From Panagrolaimus kolymaensis (lineage: Eukaryota; Nematoda; Chromadorea; Rhabditida; Panagrolaimidae): a stretch of 64,000 bases of DNA. Below are positions 11,287 through 23,654 of the stretch, piece by piece (position 1 is the stretch's first letter; each line of letters starts with the position of its first letter). The notes under the pieces are model-generated. The model ran no database searches. It was not told the origin of the DNA and was given only the letters and a program-made list of their open reading frames with translations. The translations under genes and the position numbers were made by a program. Where the stretch lies: contig JAJQJQ010000025.1 in assembly GCA_028622995.1 (NCBI GenBank), positions 1,488,001 to 1,552,000 of the forward strand, read 5' to 3'.

Positions 11287-14200
11287 AATGAAGAAAAGGA
11301 GAAAGAAATAAGATTTTTATTTTAAAAAATGATAGATATAAAATTTTTGTTGATAATTTTTTTTGTTAGTTTTATTTTAAAAATTTCATAAAGAATTTGT
11401 CTTTTTTGCCAAAAAAAGATAAAATTGATGCAAGTCTATGACTTCCCCATTTTTTAAAACGTGTATTTTTTTGTTTGTTTTTCAAGTATGCTCATCTATT
11501 TTTGATTATAAAGAAAAAATAAATGACCATAACTTATGTTGGAAAAAATACAAACGCTGAGAAAAAAGTAAATAAAAAAATTTTTTGTTTTGGATCAAAA
11601 ATAAAAAATTTTCTGAATAATTCATGCCCAATTTTTTTAAAATCTTTATGGGTGCACTAGAATAAAACGCTTTGTTTCAATAAAAAATTTTTTTACTCCA
11701 TTCAAGAACAAAATATCTCTTCTACCGTATCTTGCTTAGTGCGTATTCGTTCAAAAATGCAAAAATGTTAAAAATAGCAAATAAAAAAATTTGAAAGATA
11801 AAATTGCTTACAGTATTATAAATTAATAATTCATAGCGGAATAACCTAAATTAAAAATTAATGACTTTGTTTTCAATAGACTCTAAAACTCTGGCGGCAT
11901 CAAAATATCTCTTTTCATAAAACTGAAGAGATAAATATTTTCGCAAATTTATTAAACCAAACTACACACAAAAAACGACGAATAAAAAAAGAGAAGAAAG
12001 AGAAAAACGTCCCAAACAAAACACGCGCATGCATAGTTGGATGATCATGAACGATGCCAGAGAGCAACCAACATTATACATTTTCAAAAACGTATTCGTG
12101 TCTTTGATTAAAAAAAATTTTTATGACCATTCGTTTAGTTCCACTATCAAGCAAGTGAATTTATAAAGAAAAAAAGAGTCTTTATTTTTTAGGCCAAACT
12201 CATAAATTAATTTAGTTTTAAATTCACTGAATAAAAAAATGCTATCTTTCAAATGAATTTTGTTTTATTTGGGAAATCAAGAAATCAAAGATAACAAACA
12301 AAATTATTTTTTTTCTTTACATTTTTTCTCACTCTGATGGGACAGCATCAGTTTTATCAAGAAAAATAAAGGCAGTTTTACACTTGAATTGTTGAAAGGC
12401 GTTTAAATAAAACGATTATGGCGCCTTTTTTCCATCTTTTTTTGCATTTGTTTGTTATTTATTCGATGAATTTAAATTTTTTTTCTCGGCGTCCAAGAAT
12501 GTTTGTTGTCGTCACGTTGGCCGGTGATTTTCCAATTCTAACTTTCATATTTATTTTTGATGGAACTATTTTTATAAATAAAAATGAGTCTTTTGTTATG
12601 AGAGATCTTTGATACTAATTGAATTTGGTTTGATCTCTATTTTTTTTTGTGGGTTTATTACCATCGAGAGGGAAGTATCAGTCTCTTTTTTCAAAAAAGT
12701 GAAGTTGGTCACTAATCGGTTAATATGCAATAAATTACCATCGCTAAAGTTACAGAAGAAGAAAAAAAGAAATAAAAAAAGTATGGCGTAAGTTTGTTTG
12801 TTTCAGTTCATTCGATCAAATAAAATTTTTTTTTTTGCGCTGACTATTCTCTTTGTAAATAGTTTCAAATAAAAAACTGATTTAAAAAATCGTGGTTAAT
12901 TCGATATTGAAGAAAAAATTTATTTTTCACTGATACTTGTTAATTAATTTTTTTTTGCGTCTTTTTTTACTGTATATATAATTTTGATGCGGAAGAAGAA
13001 ATGTCATTAAATTTGAGCAGAATGATAACCTAATTTTTTTCATGCAATTTGAAAACTATCAAAAAATATTTTTTTCTGAAATAAAAAATTATCGTCATGA
13101 AATCGTGGAAAAAAATAAAAGTGACAATTTATTTAATGATTACTGCAAACTTAAGAAAAATGGAAAATTAATTATAAAACAATGAATAAGAAAAAAATAG
13201 AGTAAAATAAAAAACGTAACAGACTTTCTTCTGTGAATTTCGAAAATAAACTCTTTTATTTTTTTTTTTATCAATGTTCACTTTTTTTTCTTACCACCAA
13301 CATTATTGTGCAAATTGATTGTTCAGGAACTACAAAATTTGCTGTTCCATCTATCTTGTTCCGTTTTTTCTGTCTTCTCAATTCACAAATGACCTGTTTT
13401 TTTCTTTGCATTTAAAAATGAACTTCCAAGTTCCTGCGAACATTGATAAAAAAAAAGATCTATCATTTTTACATTTTTTTAGTTTTTGCAACGCTTATTT
13501 GATAAAAAAAAAAAGAAGGATCGATTTCTCTTCTATTTTCTGTGTGTATCAAAGATGAGTGATCTTAGGTGCTGCGACTTCCAAAAATTTTTATGAGTTT
13601 TTGTTAATTGTTTTAAAATAATGAAATATTTTCTTTGAAATTATCTGAAATAAATATAAATTATTTTAAATTCATTTAAACTTTCTATGTAAAATGAGAC
13701 AACGCCTTTTATTGGTTTTATTGCTGCAGCACTGCTTCCGCTCAATTAAACTCATATATATAAATTTAGATTTATTGCAACCTTTATTTAAATGACGCAA
13801 ACAAGACTAATGAAACATGGAAGTTTCCCGTTAAAAGTTTTTTAGAATGTTTGTTTATTTTTTTTTTATTGAAAAAATTCTTTACTAAAACGCAATAACA
13901 ACAACACCAATTTTTTAAATTTGAACTTTTTTTCTGACATGAAGAAAACGATGCTATCCCTTCATGAACTAAAAGCCCGACCAGTAAAATTTATTCGTTT
14001 TCTCTAAACTATTATTAACGACTTGATCAATTTTATGACAATAAAAAATAGTTTTCTTCTCTTTTTTGACATCCTAGACATCGCAAACGATATAATATAA
14101 CGGTCACAAACATTAAAGAAAAGTCGAATCATAAAAATAACATTTAATATGCAATACGCAAAAGAAAATCGAAGTAAGCAAAAATCACAAAAATTAAAAA

Positions 14201-14627
14201 GGAATGGGCTCATCAAATTAAAAATTTACAAAATATAACAATTGTGAAATAAAATTTGGAGAAATATAAAAGATAAATATGGGCGCAATAATAAAGACCA
14301 CAGCTATAAGGGGTGATTCCATAAGTTTTGCCCGATAAAAAAAATTTTAAATGACTTTAACTCTTTTTGGATTTTGCAAACTTTCATTTTATAAAAAGCA
14401 GAGTTTAATTTATCGAAAATGATACAACAAGATCAAGCAACCTAATATTTTGTTAGCTTTAAAAAACCCAATTTTACAGATTTAGCAAATTTTTTATTTT
14501 AATAACATATGTACTTTTAAAAAAGATGGATATTAATGTTATTCTTTTTTTAAAAAACGAAAAATAATTTTTTTTATATACATAAACTCAATAAAAACAA
14601 TTTAAAAAGTCAACATAAAGCTAGCTG
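11287..14627. other. Long AT-rich intergenic region, no gene seen
   Basis: About 3.3 kb with only short ORFs made of poly-Phe, Lys and Ile codons and no paired splice signals. I see no RNA gene or mobile-element ends that I can support. Confidence 0.5.
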
Positions 14628-15553
14628 TTATTCAACAATTATTATATTTGGACAAATATCAACTTTTTTAAGAGAGTTTGTTATTGTTTGAAAATAAAGA
14701 ATAATACAAAAAGCAAAATTTATTGCAGACAACGGTTGATCATACGGGCCAATAAAAGACGAAAGAGAAGCTCCAGATACCTAAAATTAAAAAATATATA
14801 TATATTAAAAAATTGTTAAAGCGTTAAAAAATTTACCATTTTAAAAACTTCTGCAAAAATATCTGGCAGTGTTTCGAATACTGTGGTTGATAAAATTAAT
14901 AATAAAATTGTTTTATGCATTTTTCTTGTCGTTGAATTAATTGAAACTGGATTTATGCAGCAGCGTTTTATAAGAAAATATAAAACACATCCCACAAAAG
15001 CATTAATAAAAGTTCCCAGAAATTTAGTAAAATAAGAATAGGGCCTTGGATGCTGATCCAGAATGCAAGCATAAAACCCACACAGAATCTTTGGGTTATA
15101 TGGAATCATTTTGATATAATTATTTAGAAGCATTATAATAACAAAATATCCGAGAAGATAGAGAAAAATCATGAAACCAAAAAATTTCTTTTCAGATTTT
15201 CCATATTTTTGAGGATATAAAATTGAAATGCATCGATCAATTCCAAGCATGGCTGACGCCAAAATATTAATAAAATGCATGATTTCCGAACAAAAACCAA
15301 TAAAAAATAAAATCATTTGATTATATCGAATTGCTTCTGGATGCCATAAACAAATTATATACAAACAATAAACTATCGAAAAAATTGCCCATAAAATCCA
15401 ACATAAAAGAAAAATAATATCAGCTGGTGAAAATGGAACAACATAGGCAGTGAAAAAATAGAATAATATGTTGGATGCTAACCATAAAGTTATAATCGCG
15501 CAAACAATTGTTATTAAATGTGAAAGTAAAACAAAATATGGAATATTATCCAT
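14628..15553 (-). CDS. Nematode serpentine chemoreceptor-like 7TM protein
   Basis: Two exons: complement(14628..14780, 14837..15553), 289 residues. The model starts at the ATG at 15553 and has seven hydrophobic segments. Recognisable landmarks are the TM3 end LGIDRCISILYPQKYGKS (a DRY-like IDRC motif), TTRKMHK before TM6, and a TM7 of the form SFIGPY.QPLSAINFAFC. The single intron lies just before TM7, in phase 0. The close paralogue on the same strand at 25601-26579 has the same intron and the same TM7. I assign it to the broad nematode chemosensory receptor group but not to a named subfamily; srsx- or srbc-type is possible. Confidence 0.85.
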
Positions 15554-16166
15554 TTTTGCTTTAATAAAAGCAAGCGAAGAGAAAAGTAAAAAAATAAAAC
15601 TACTTAAAAGCTTAAAGTGAAAATTTTTATTTTGTATTTTTAAAGAAAAATGTTTTTTTACTCGCTTTTTTTTTAGAAACGTATTATTATTATTTATTTT
15701 AGTGCAAAGTTAAGTTTCTTAAAAGTTAACAGTAATGCTTATAATTAACTGTAAAAAGTATGTTTGAAAAAATAAAAGTTTTGCTTTATCTTTGAACATT
15801 AAAAGTTTGCTGTAGCCCAAAATTAACGATATTAATGCCTCTGAAAAGCTTTTATTTTTTCAAAGATCAACTTTTCTCTTTAATTTTAACTTTTATACTT
15901 TTCATTTGAACGCTGAGATAAATTTTTGCTTTTAATCAATATTTTGGTGACAATTGTTGGGTACATACAATGCGATACCTTTTTTTATTGCCTTACTCAA
16001 GTCAATGATATTAAAATCGAATGCTTTATCGACAAATTTTATAGCAACTGTTAATCTTTCTGATAATTAACTGTGCAAAACAAAACATCTGATGTTGAAT
16101 AAAAATAATGTAAAAACTTTTCTTAGTACAAAAAACAAACACTCGGAATATAAAAAAAAATGAAAA
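15554..16166. other. Intergenic, nothing recognised
   Basis: About 600 bp of AT-rich sequence between a chemoreceptor promoter and the 3' end of the broken F-box-like gene. No coding or RNA signal was seen. Confidence 0.45.
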
Positions 16167-17087
16167 TCAACGAAATTCCAATTTAAGTTTGGGTTTTTCT
16201 GATTCTGGTTCCCAATTGTTGAGCATGCTTTGGAGATCGATGGCAATACTTTCAAATTTGGCTTTAACTTCATCAGTACGCAGGTATTTTGATTTAGCTT
16301 CATCCCATAGTGGAAGAAACATAGTAGAAAACATGATGCTAATTCTTGCACGTGGAGCAAGATTTTTCTAAAACATTTTTTAAATATTCTAAAATACATA
16401 ATTCATTTGAGAGCAACTAACCTTTAAAAATTCATAAAACTTTAAAACATCAAATTCTTGTTCTATATAAGAAATAGAAAAAAAATTAAGCTTATTTTTA
16501 CGATTAATGAAGAGTCCACTTGAGTTGAAAGTAAGATTGGGGCCATTAATGCTGGAACAATTTATTTATTAGAAACTATCTTCTTTTCCATAAATTTTGC
16601 AGAAAGGCATAATCGATGGATTTAGTTTTTATTATTTTTTTCAAACTTTATTTTTTTTTTAAAGTTTTTTATAAGTTGAAAAAACTTATTGAATGTAATC
16701 TGCATTTGGAACAGAATCAACGATATTTTCGAATGGAACAATATTTCCATCCGCATCTTTAATTTCGGAAATAACCAAACTCTTGATCGTTCCAGCTTTC
16801 GCTAAAAATTTCAAATCATTTATTGAAATATCAGCAAAACTTCTAAAATAGTTGGCGGTGCATCCATGAATAAACGATGGGAGTGAAATGATATCATCAT
16901 TGTTTTTAATTTCCAATGTATCAAGAATTTTGATATTGTCAGGATAGTGATGATAAAAAAGTTTGCATACTTGAGCTAATTTAACTTTGACATCAAATGA
17001 TGCATTCTTGAGAATATAATTCATAAAAGAAGCATGAAATGGAAAATTTTGATAACGATAATTATCAGCATTAGGAAAATCTGACAT
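16167..17087 (-). pseudogene. Broken F-box-like gene (N-terminal and C-terminal parts, middle missing)
   Basis: The 5' part (16686-17087, ATG at 17087, 133 residues) reads MSDFPNADNYRYQNFPFHAS, then a helix resembling an F-box (KLAQVCKLFYHHYPDNI) and a start of the following repeat region, ending at a stop after NADYIQ. The 3' part is two exons, complement(16167..16367, 16422..16551). They encode INGPNL...GLFINRKNKL...EFLK and KNLAPRARISI...LQSMLNNWEPESEKPKL with proper splice sites, ending in TGA. The 3' part begins in a phase that needs an upstream partner. The roughly 130 bp between the parts are AT-rich with no plausible exon. Either the middle has been deleted, or the 133-residue ORF is a truncated gene and the rest a relic. 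The F-box assignment rests on general resemblance to nematode F-box families. Confidence 0.55.
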
Positions 17088-18439
17088 AATTGATATCTAA
17101 AAAAAATAAAATTTAAAAATGAAATATGAAAAATGAATTTACAAAATAAAATTATATCGTCAATCACCGCGATCTTATAGAACAAAATTGTGGTTGAATG
17201 ATAAAAAAAAAATAGAGACAAAATTTCAAAAAATAATAACGATAAAAGAGTGAGAAAAAGCGCTGGCGGTAAAAATTAAAGAAAATAAACTATTAAATAC
17301 CGGCATTGTTTATGACTATAGTGCAAACGGCAAAAGCGTAAAAATGCATACAAAATGCGAGTATGAGAAAGAGCTGAAAAGGTCATTGAGTCATCCAAAA
17401 ACATTCGAAAAATTGCACTATATGCAGCGATAATATACGCCGAATTAGATTAGTTATTTTATTGATTTTCGAAGGAAAAATAAGAAGAAAAAAAGTGCTC
17501 TGGCACTAATGGTTAGCCACAAAAGCGGTTATTTTTTGTTATCTTTTTTAAAAGAAAAGTGAGAGTCAAAAAGGGAAGAGAAAATGTACGTTTCTATTGC
17601 GCAAATGACGATGAATAATAATTTGGAAAGACTAAGTAACAATCCACAAAAAAAATGAATAGAATTTTAAAATAACCAGTCACAGTAATAATATCCCCAA
17701 TTTATTTTCTGGGACAAATTTTTGTAAAATATTTAAATTTAATTCGCCTTCATAAGAAAAAAAAACTACAGTTTTTTAAAACGGATATTCACTTTTTTAT
17801 TTTATGACGTACTTTGATGAAGTTTCTTTTATTTATTTATAATATCTTTTCTTGGAATTAAATATTTTCAATAAATTCAACTTTTTCATTTCCTTCGGGA
17901 AAAAAATAAAATTTTAAACCTGAGCGTACTGTACTGTGTGATTCAATTCTCTTGCGTGGTATTTACATATAGCTACACTTTTGTGAATCGCTCTTGAAAA
18001 GCGTTCGTAATAAAACTATAAAACAAAAAAATATATTCAGAAATGTTCCATCCTTTGAGACTTTTGAGTAAACTATTTAGAGAAAAGTTTTGTTACGGTT
18101 TTTAAAACTTAAAAACCTTTTTAACGAGGGCCTCTTTAGGGAATAGAAAAGTTTCTAAAAAAACTTTGAGTACAAAGCGTAAAAGAAAAATGATTGAAGA
18201 AAACTGGAAAATGGTGTGCCTTGAAAGGTTGCTAATATTATTTTGGGAATTGAAGAAGTGGAACTTATTTTTTCGAAATGTTTCACTGCTTTCTATTTTC
18301 TTTACTAATAACCATTATTAATAAAAAGTGTGGTAAACTTGTGTTTTAATTTTAAATTAATTTCCACTTTTTTGGAAACATTAATTCAAAGTATTAGGGT
18401 AGATTTAATTCTATAAGAAAGTGAAAAAAATAAAAATTT
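17088..18439. other. Intergenic, 3' part belongs to an inverted duplication
   Basis: No gene is seen. From about 17930 onward the sequence matches, in reverse orientation, the region upstream of the receptor at 60033-61220. Examples are TGTGTGATTCA, GTGGTATTTAC and AAAGGTTGCTAATA. Confidence 0.55.
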
Positions 18440-20225
18440 ATGGCCGAAGTGAATTCAAGTACTTCTTCAATGTCCAATTGTTTGGTATATATTGGTGGAC
18501 CAAGTGGTAGCCAAGTCGATCTCAATAACTTTCGATGCTTTTTGGCTTATTTTTCGGTTTTCTTAAACAAAATTCAATTTGGTTATGTTTGCATTTTTCT
18601 ACTTGGAATTATTATGTTTCTCTCGATTTTTGGAGGGATTAAAGAAAATTATAAATGGTTTATTTTGAATCAAGCATTTTGGGATTTGGCTATTTGTTAC
18701 AGTTATATTTGCAGTAATTGGATTCAATATTTTTTTTATGGAAATTATACTTCCAGCTGTTTTTATAATTTTAAAACTTCATATTTCAAAAGCTCTTTTG
18801 AATATGCAATTAGTACAAATTCTTATTCCTCTCTATTGCTTTTTACATTTACAAAATTTTTGGGTTTATATTATCCAATATTTTATCAAAATTTCACCAA
18901 AAGTCGAAAATGTTTTTATTTAATTTTATTTTATAATTTATTCGTTATTTTTACAAATATTCATGGGTTTTTTAGTAGTTTTAAGGATCAAAGAAAAACC
19001 TTTTTGAAAGAAGACTGCCTCAGCAAAATTATTGGAAATGATACTGTCGCTATTGCAGCTTGTTCTACGAACACTTATGAAAATGATTTTCAAATAATTG
19101 TGTACAAAACTATATACAGAATTTTTAGTTGTATAATGTTTCTGAAACCCCCGTTATGTTTATTTCTTTCCATGATATTTGCAATTTTTATTATTTTAAA
19201 AGTTTTAAAATTATTAAAAGTTCAAACAAAATATAATAAAAAAGAAGTGAAAAGCTCAGTGAGAATTTGCATAGTCATCGTTTTACAAACTTTAGTAAAT
19301 TTATCTATTTTTATTCTGGAAATCGCTAAAAATATTCCGTTATTCACTGGAAATACATTTAATTTTATTATTTTAACTTCAAAGGGTTTTTGGACTTGTG
19401 ATTATTGTTATTATTTACTTCTTCCTGATTGGTTGGTCGGCCAATATGGGCTTTCTTATACGCCAGTTCTTCAATCGATAATCCAACTTCGAATTTTTAT
19501 TGAATGCTTTATTGTTTTATCAATTATGACTGGATATCGAGAAGCTATAGTTAGAATTATAAAAGATCCAAGAAAAATCTTCCAAAAACCTGCTCCATCG
19601 GTAGCAGTGTCATGGGTTTCTAAACTTAAATAATTTATTGGTTTTTTTATTGTAAAATTATTCTTTATTTTTATTTGTTTTTAATAAAGGCGTTTCAATT
19701 ATTTATGCGGTTTTCAAAGCCGCATTAACAATAGATTTCCTCCGGGGATTTCTACGACCTCTACAGTTTCTATAAATAACAATCATTTAAAAACTTCCTA
19801 TGGGATATTTTTCTAACACTTACAAATTTTGTTTTGGATACTTTGGGGGCAAGAGAACTTATTTTTTCTTATATGAAACTACAAAACAATGATTTATCCA
19901 AAGCCATTGAGCTAAATTTATGAGAAAAAAATGTATGACTTTGAGTAAACATTATTAATTAAAAGTGGAGTTTTTGAAATATAATCCTTCCTCAATTGTT
20001 ACATTTGAATTCCCTTTTGGGATCTTTTACACTTTTTATAAATCCAATATTTTTAATTATAATTAAATCCCCCCAAAGAATATATAACACCTTCTCATTA
20101 TTTCTTTGTTGTGCTCGAACATATAATTTTTTAAAACTACAAAATAAAAATGTTTTTAATCAAATCCTATTTAGAAGAAATTAAATGCGTTGGATTATCT
20201 TTCCAAAAGGGATTTGTAACACCAC
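17930..20225 (+). repeat. Inverted segmental duplication, copy 1 (with receptor gene)
   Basis: This segment corresponds to about 59410-61750 on the opposite strand. Landmarks on both sides of the receptor match: TACTGTGTGATTCA and GTGGTATTTAC upstream; CTACGACCT, GCTCGAACATA, ATTATTTCT and GGATTATCTT.CCAAA.GGGATTTG downstream. Flanks look roughly 70-80 percent alike by eye, and the coding part is far closer. Confidence 0.85.
18440..19633 (+). CDS. Single-exon 7TM chemoreceptor-like protein, family B copy 1
   Basis: 397 residues in one exon from a true ATG. The N-terminus has NSS and NCL sequences, compatible with an extracellular glycosylated end. Seven hydrophobic spans follow. Landmarks are TM2 WFILNQAFWDLAICY, the TM3 end FTKFLGLYYPIFY, an extracellular loop with paired cysteines, KKEVKSSVRICIVIVLQTLVN at TM6, and TM7 ending in MTGYREAI. 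The terminal YRE-type motif is common in nematode chemosensory receptors. It is an almost identical protein to the minus-strand copy at 60033-61220 and a clear paralogue of the next gene at 20603. Lack of introns is shared by all three copies, which suggests one intronless ancestor, possibly a retrocopy. I do not recognise a named subfamily. Confidence 0.85.
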   Translation: MAEVNSSTSSMSNCLVYIGGPSGSQVDLNNFRCFLAYFSVFLNKIQFGYVCIFLLGIIMFLSIFGGIKENYKWFILNQAFWDLAICYSYICSNWIQYFFYGNYTSSCFYNFKTSYFKSSFEYAISTNSYSSLLLFTFTKFLGLYYPIFYQNFTKSRKCFYLILFYNLFVIFTNIHGFFSSFKDQRKTFLKEDCLSKIIGNDTVAIAACSTNTYENDFQIIVYKTIYRIFSCIMFLKPPLCLFLSMIFAIFIILKVLKLLKVQTKYNKKEVKSSVRICIVIVLQTLVNLSIFILEIAKNIPLFTGNTFNFIILTSKGFWTCDYCYYLLLPDWLVGQYGLSYTPVLQSIIQLRIFIECFIVLSIMTGYREAIVRIIKDPRKIFQKPAPSVAVSWVSKLK

Positions 20226-20602
20226 CAATTTTTTTTCAACACCATTAAAAATTTTTTTAATGAGCTGTCGACGATTACAATACCTGTGAATGATGAGTAA
20301 ATCACATGATTTTGAAAAAAAGAGAAAAAGACAAATGGACAATTTATTTTATGTAACTACAATGTAAAACCTTTAATAATGATGGATAGAAAAAAATATT
20401 CATTTGACAAGGGAATTAATAAAAATTGGAGGCGGAACACTTTTTTGTTTTTAAATTTTTAAATGAAAAACAATTCCATTTTTTTTTTATTTTTTAATTG
20501 CCGAGTTTCAAAAAAAACTTTGGAAATTTGTTCGTTTTTATTTATTTGTCCATTATTTAAGACTTCGCAAATTTTTCCAAAGTAAATTTCGAGCTTCAAA
20601 AA
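19634..20602. other. Intergenic, downstream flank of the duplication
   Basis: No gene is seen. A short hairpin lies near 19705-19730 (ATGCGG ... CCGCAT). The first part, to about 20225, matches the downstream flank of the inverted receptor copy. Confidence 0.45.
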
Positions 20603-21793
20603 ATGTCATATGAAGCCAACTTTACTTGCTTGGCATATGTTGGTGGACTAGATGGCCGTCATATTGACCTCGACCATTTTCGATGCTTTTTGACTTATTT
20701 CTCGATTGTTTTGGATAAAATTCAATTTGGTTATATTTGCATGATTCTCTTGATTATTATTATGCTTGTTTCAATATTTGGTGGAATTAAAGAACAATAT
20801 CGATGGTTCATCCTTAATCAAGCTTTTTGGGATTTCGCAATAAGTTACAGTTTCATTTGTAGCAATTGGATGTCATATGTTTATTATGGAACTATGACAA
20901 CCACATGTTTTTATGATTTTTCAATTGGATGGTTAAGAGATTTCTTTCAATATGGAATAGACACAAATTCCTATTCAGCATTGTTACTTTTTTCATTCAC
21001 TCGATTTTTGGGTTTATATTATCCTCAATTTTATGATAAAATTACAAAAGGTCGAAGAATTTTGTATTTAATTTTGATTTACAACTTTTTTGTTATTTTC
21101 ACAAATATTCATACATTTTTCTGGAATCTTTATAAACAACGTAAAACTTATTTGAAAGAAGAATGTATCAAACAAGTGGATTTAAATGGAACTTCTATCG
21201 ACCCATGTTCCGGTGACTTCGATGGCGATTTCTTAGTCATGCTATATCAAATTTTATTTAGCTCCTTCAGTTGCATCATGTTTCTCAAACCCATGCTTTG
21301 CTTATTGATTTCATTAATTTCTTCAGTGTTTATTATTCTTCGAATTCGAAAACTTTATGAAATTCAATCCAAATATAAACGAAGCGAAGTGAAAAATTCC
21401 ATTCGAGTCGGAGTTGTAATTGTTTTACAAACCTTAATCAATCTTTTTGTTTTCCTTGCTGAATGCGTAAAAAATATTCCTATGTTTATGGGAAATACTT
21501 TTAGCATCATAATTATGACTTCCATTGGTGGATGGCAATGCACAGGAAATTGTCATTATTATATTCTCCCTAATTGGTTGGCTGGCGATTATGGTGTATC
21601 TTCGGTTCCAGTTTTACAAGCGATAATCCAATTTCGAATTTTTATCGAATGTTTAGTTATTTTGTTTATTATGACTGGATATCGAGAAAATTTATTCAGT
21701 TTTATGAAATCCCCCAGAAAAGAATTACGCAAAATGACAAATTCCGAAGTTACCGTTGTTCGAGTTTCATCTTTTAATAATGCAAAAATTTAA
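20603..21793 (+). CDS. Single-exon 7TM chemoreceptor-like protein, family B paralogue
   Basis: 396 residues, one exon, ATG at 20603. It aligns end to end with the receptors at 18440 and 60033: LDHFRCFLTYFSI, WFILNQAFWDFAISYSFICS, FTRFLGLYYPQFY, SSFSCIMFLKP, IRVGVVIVLQTLINL and MTGYREN. It is more diverged than those two are from each other (perhaps 60-65 percent identical by eye). The same seven hydrophobic spans and the loop cysteines are kept. It lies just downstream of copy 1 in the same direction, so the pair looks like an older tandem duplication. Confidence 0.87.
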   Translation: MSYEANFTCLAYVGGLDGRHIDLDHFRCFLTYFSIVLDKIQFGYICMILLIIIMLVSIFGGIKEQYRWFILNQAFWDFAISYSFICSNWMSYVYYGTMTTTCFYDFSIGWLRDFFQYGIDTNSYSALLLFSFTRFLGLYYPQFYDKITKGRRILYLILIYNFFVIFTNIHTFFWNLYKQRKTYLKEECIKQVDLNGTSIDPCSGDFDGDFLVMLYQILFSSFSCIMFLKPMLCLLISLISSVFIILRIRKLYEIQSKYKRSEVKNSIRVGVVIVLQTLINLFVFLAECVKNIPMFMGNTFSIIIMTSIGGWQCTGNCHYYILPNWLAGDYGVSSVPVLQAIIQFRIFIECLVILFIMTGYRENLFSFMKSPRKELRKMTNSEVTVVRVSSFNNAKI

Positions 21794-22573
21794 AACCTGT
21801 TTTTAATTGTAAAATAAATACAATAAAAAATAAATTTTAATAATTTTTATGTGAAAAAAAGAACAAAAAATAAAATTAATTTTAAAAGATACACTTACCC
21901 TTTTTTTGTCATCCCTTGTATTACATATTTATTTTTTTCATTTAGTAATTCCATCATATTTTTTAGTTTGTGTTTATTGTGAATATGCTTTTTTTTGAAA
22001 TAAATTTGTATGTAGTATTTCTAATCGATATGAGAAAAAAATTCTTTGCAAAAAATATCAACAAAATAAAGTTCAAGTATAATTCCTTATCTTTTTTTAA
22101 AACGGTTGTAAAAAAACATTTCTGATAACAGTTTTAAATTGAACCAAAACTATAATTTTTGTTATCACTAAAATTAAACAATCTATTTTTAATCCTTACA
22201 TGTCTTCGTGACAAACAAAATTTTTTTTTATATTCTACATCCCACGCGAATGCTAAGTGTGAGTTAAAGTTTGTGATTAAAGTCATGAATAAGTATAAAG
22301 GGGCCTAGTTTATCACGCAATAAAAATTTTAAATGTATATTGGTTATGAATTTTCCTTAATGCTTTTACATAAAAACATAGTTGTAGTTTTGTAAAGGTG
22401 AGCCTGTTCTATAATGAAAGACTTGATCTTAATGATAGTGAAAGAAATTTTTTTTAAAGGGTTATTAGGTAATAATTATAATTATTTTTCAAAAAGAACT
22501 TAACTTTTTCGTTTTTTAAATATTTACTTCTCTCTTTTAAATTATTCAAGGTTAGTGACAGTGAAGAATAAAA
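21794..22573. other. Intergenic, nothing recognised
   Basis: About 780 bp of AT-rich sequence between two receptor genes. No coding, RNA or repeat signal was supported. Confidence 0.45.
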
Positions 22574-23654
22574 ATGCTTTACATAACCTTGATAACGCTT
22601 ATTCATCATATTATTGGATTTGTTTTAGTTTTATGGACTTTAAGATTTTCAATATTAATAATATTCCACAAGAAATTATTTAAAAGTAGCACAAAATTTT
22701 CTCCCATGATAATTGTATATTTTGTATTCCTATTTGTTTACAGTATCTGTTCGATGATAAACTTTTTATATTTGATATCATTTTGGCGACCCGAAGATAA
22801 TAGTTATAACTCATATGTAACATATTTTTTGGGTTTATTTCCTTTCATTTTGGGCTTTATAACCACAGTAATCGAAATTTTCCTTTGCATTGATCGCTGT
22901 TTAACTATTGTCTTCCCAATAAAATATACCTCTAAACACCAAATTTTATGTTCTTACACATGTGTAATTGTAATTGCTGCAATAACAATTCATATGCTCT
23001 TGGTTGTTAATCTCATAGAAGTAATACCAAGACTAGAAACATCGGCGTTATTAACATGCAGAATTTTTGGTTGTTTACTTGTTGGATTTGCGTATAACTA
23101 TTTTTGGGAAACAAAATATTCTCTTATAATTACCAATTTTATTGGCGGCATTTTATTATTTTGTCTTAATCGATTTTTACTTAAAGGCAATATAAATTTA
23201 AATAATAAGCGCATCATTAAATCTGTGGTTATAATCATTATTTCTACAACTTTATGCGAAATTCTCCCAACATTTATATCTCATCTTGTAAATGAGGTAA
23301 GTGCATTCACAATCGATTGGAACATATTTTTTATAAAGTGTTTTTTATAAGAATCTTTTTCTTTTCTCGTATCCCCTAACAACGGCCCACAAATGTTAAA
23401 TGCTGTATTTTCCTTTACTTTTAAAACATGCAATTTTCTAGATATTTAATAAAAAATTAAATCAAATTATTGGGCCTTATGCTGTTACGGTAACTGCAAC
23501 AAATATAGCTATTTGTGCAACCATTTACTCAAGAGCATGTTTAAAAACGTTCAATTACACCCCATCAGACAGCTTCTTCAAGCTTTGGAGTAAAAGAAAA
23601 ATTCGATCAAACAATATTGGTTTAAAATCAATTAATGGAAATGTAGCAACGTAA
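22574..23654 (+). CDS. Two-exon serpentine chemoreceptor-like 7TM protein
   Basis: Exons 22574..23296 and 23442..23654 join in phase 0 to 311 residues. Landmarks shared with the receptors at 14628 and 25601 are a TM2 of the form YSICSMINFLYLISFWRPED, the TM3 end FLCIDRCLTIVFPIKY, NNKRIIKSVVIIIISTTLCEILP at TM6, and IIGPYAVTVTA at TM7. The intron falls at the same place, before TM7. It is the most diverged member of this family here. It has a longer, basic cytoplasmic tail. Confidence 0.82.

Noticed and set aside
12418..13558. Short Phe/Lys-rich ORFs
   Set aside because: Their composition is that of AT-rich noncoding DNA, with no domains and no paired splice sites.
14300..14345. GGGGTGATTCCATAAG considered as a transposon end
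   Set aside because: I could not find a matching inverted partner or target duplication nearby.
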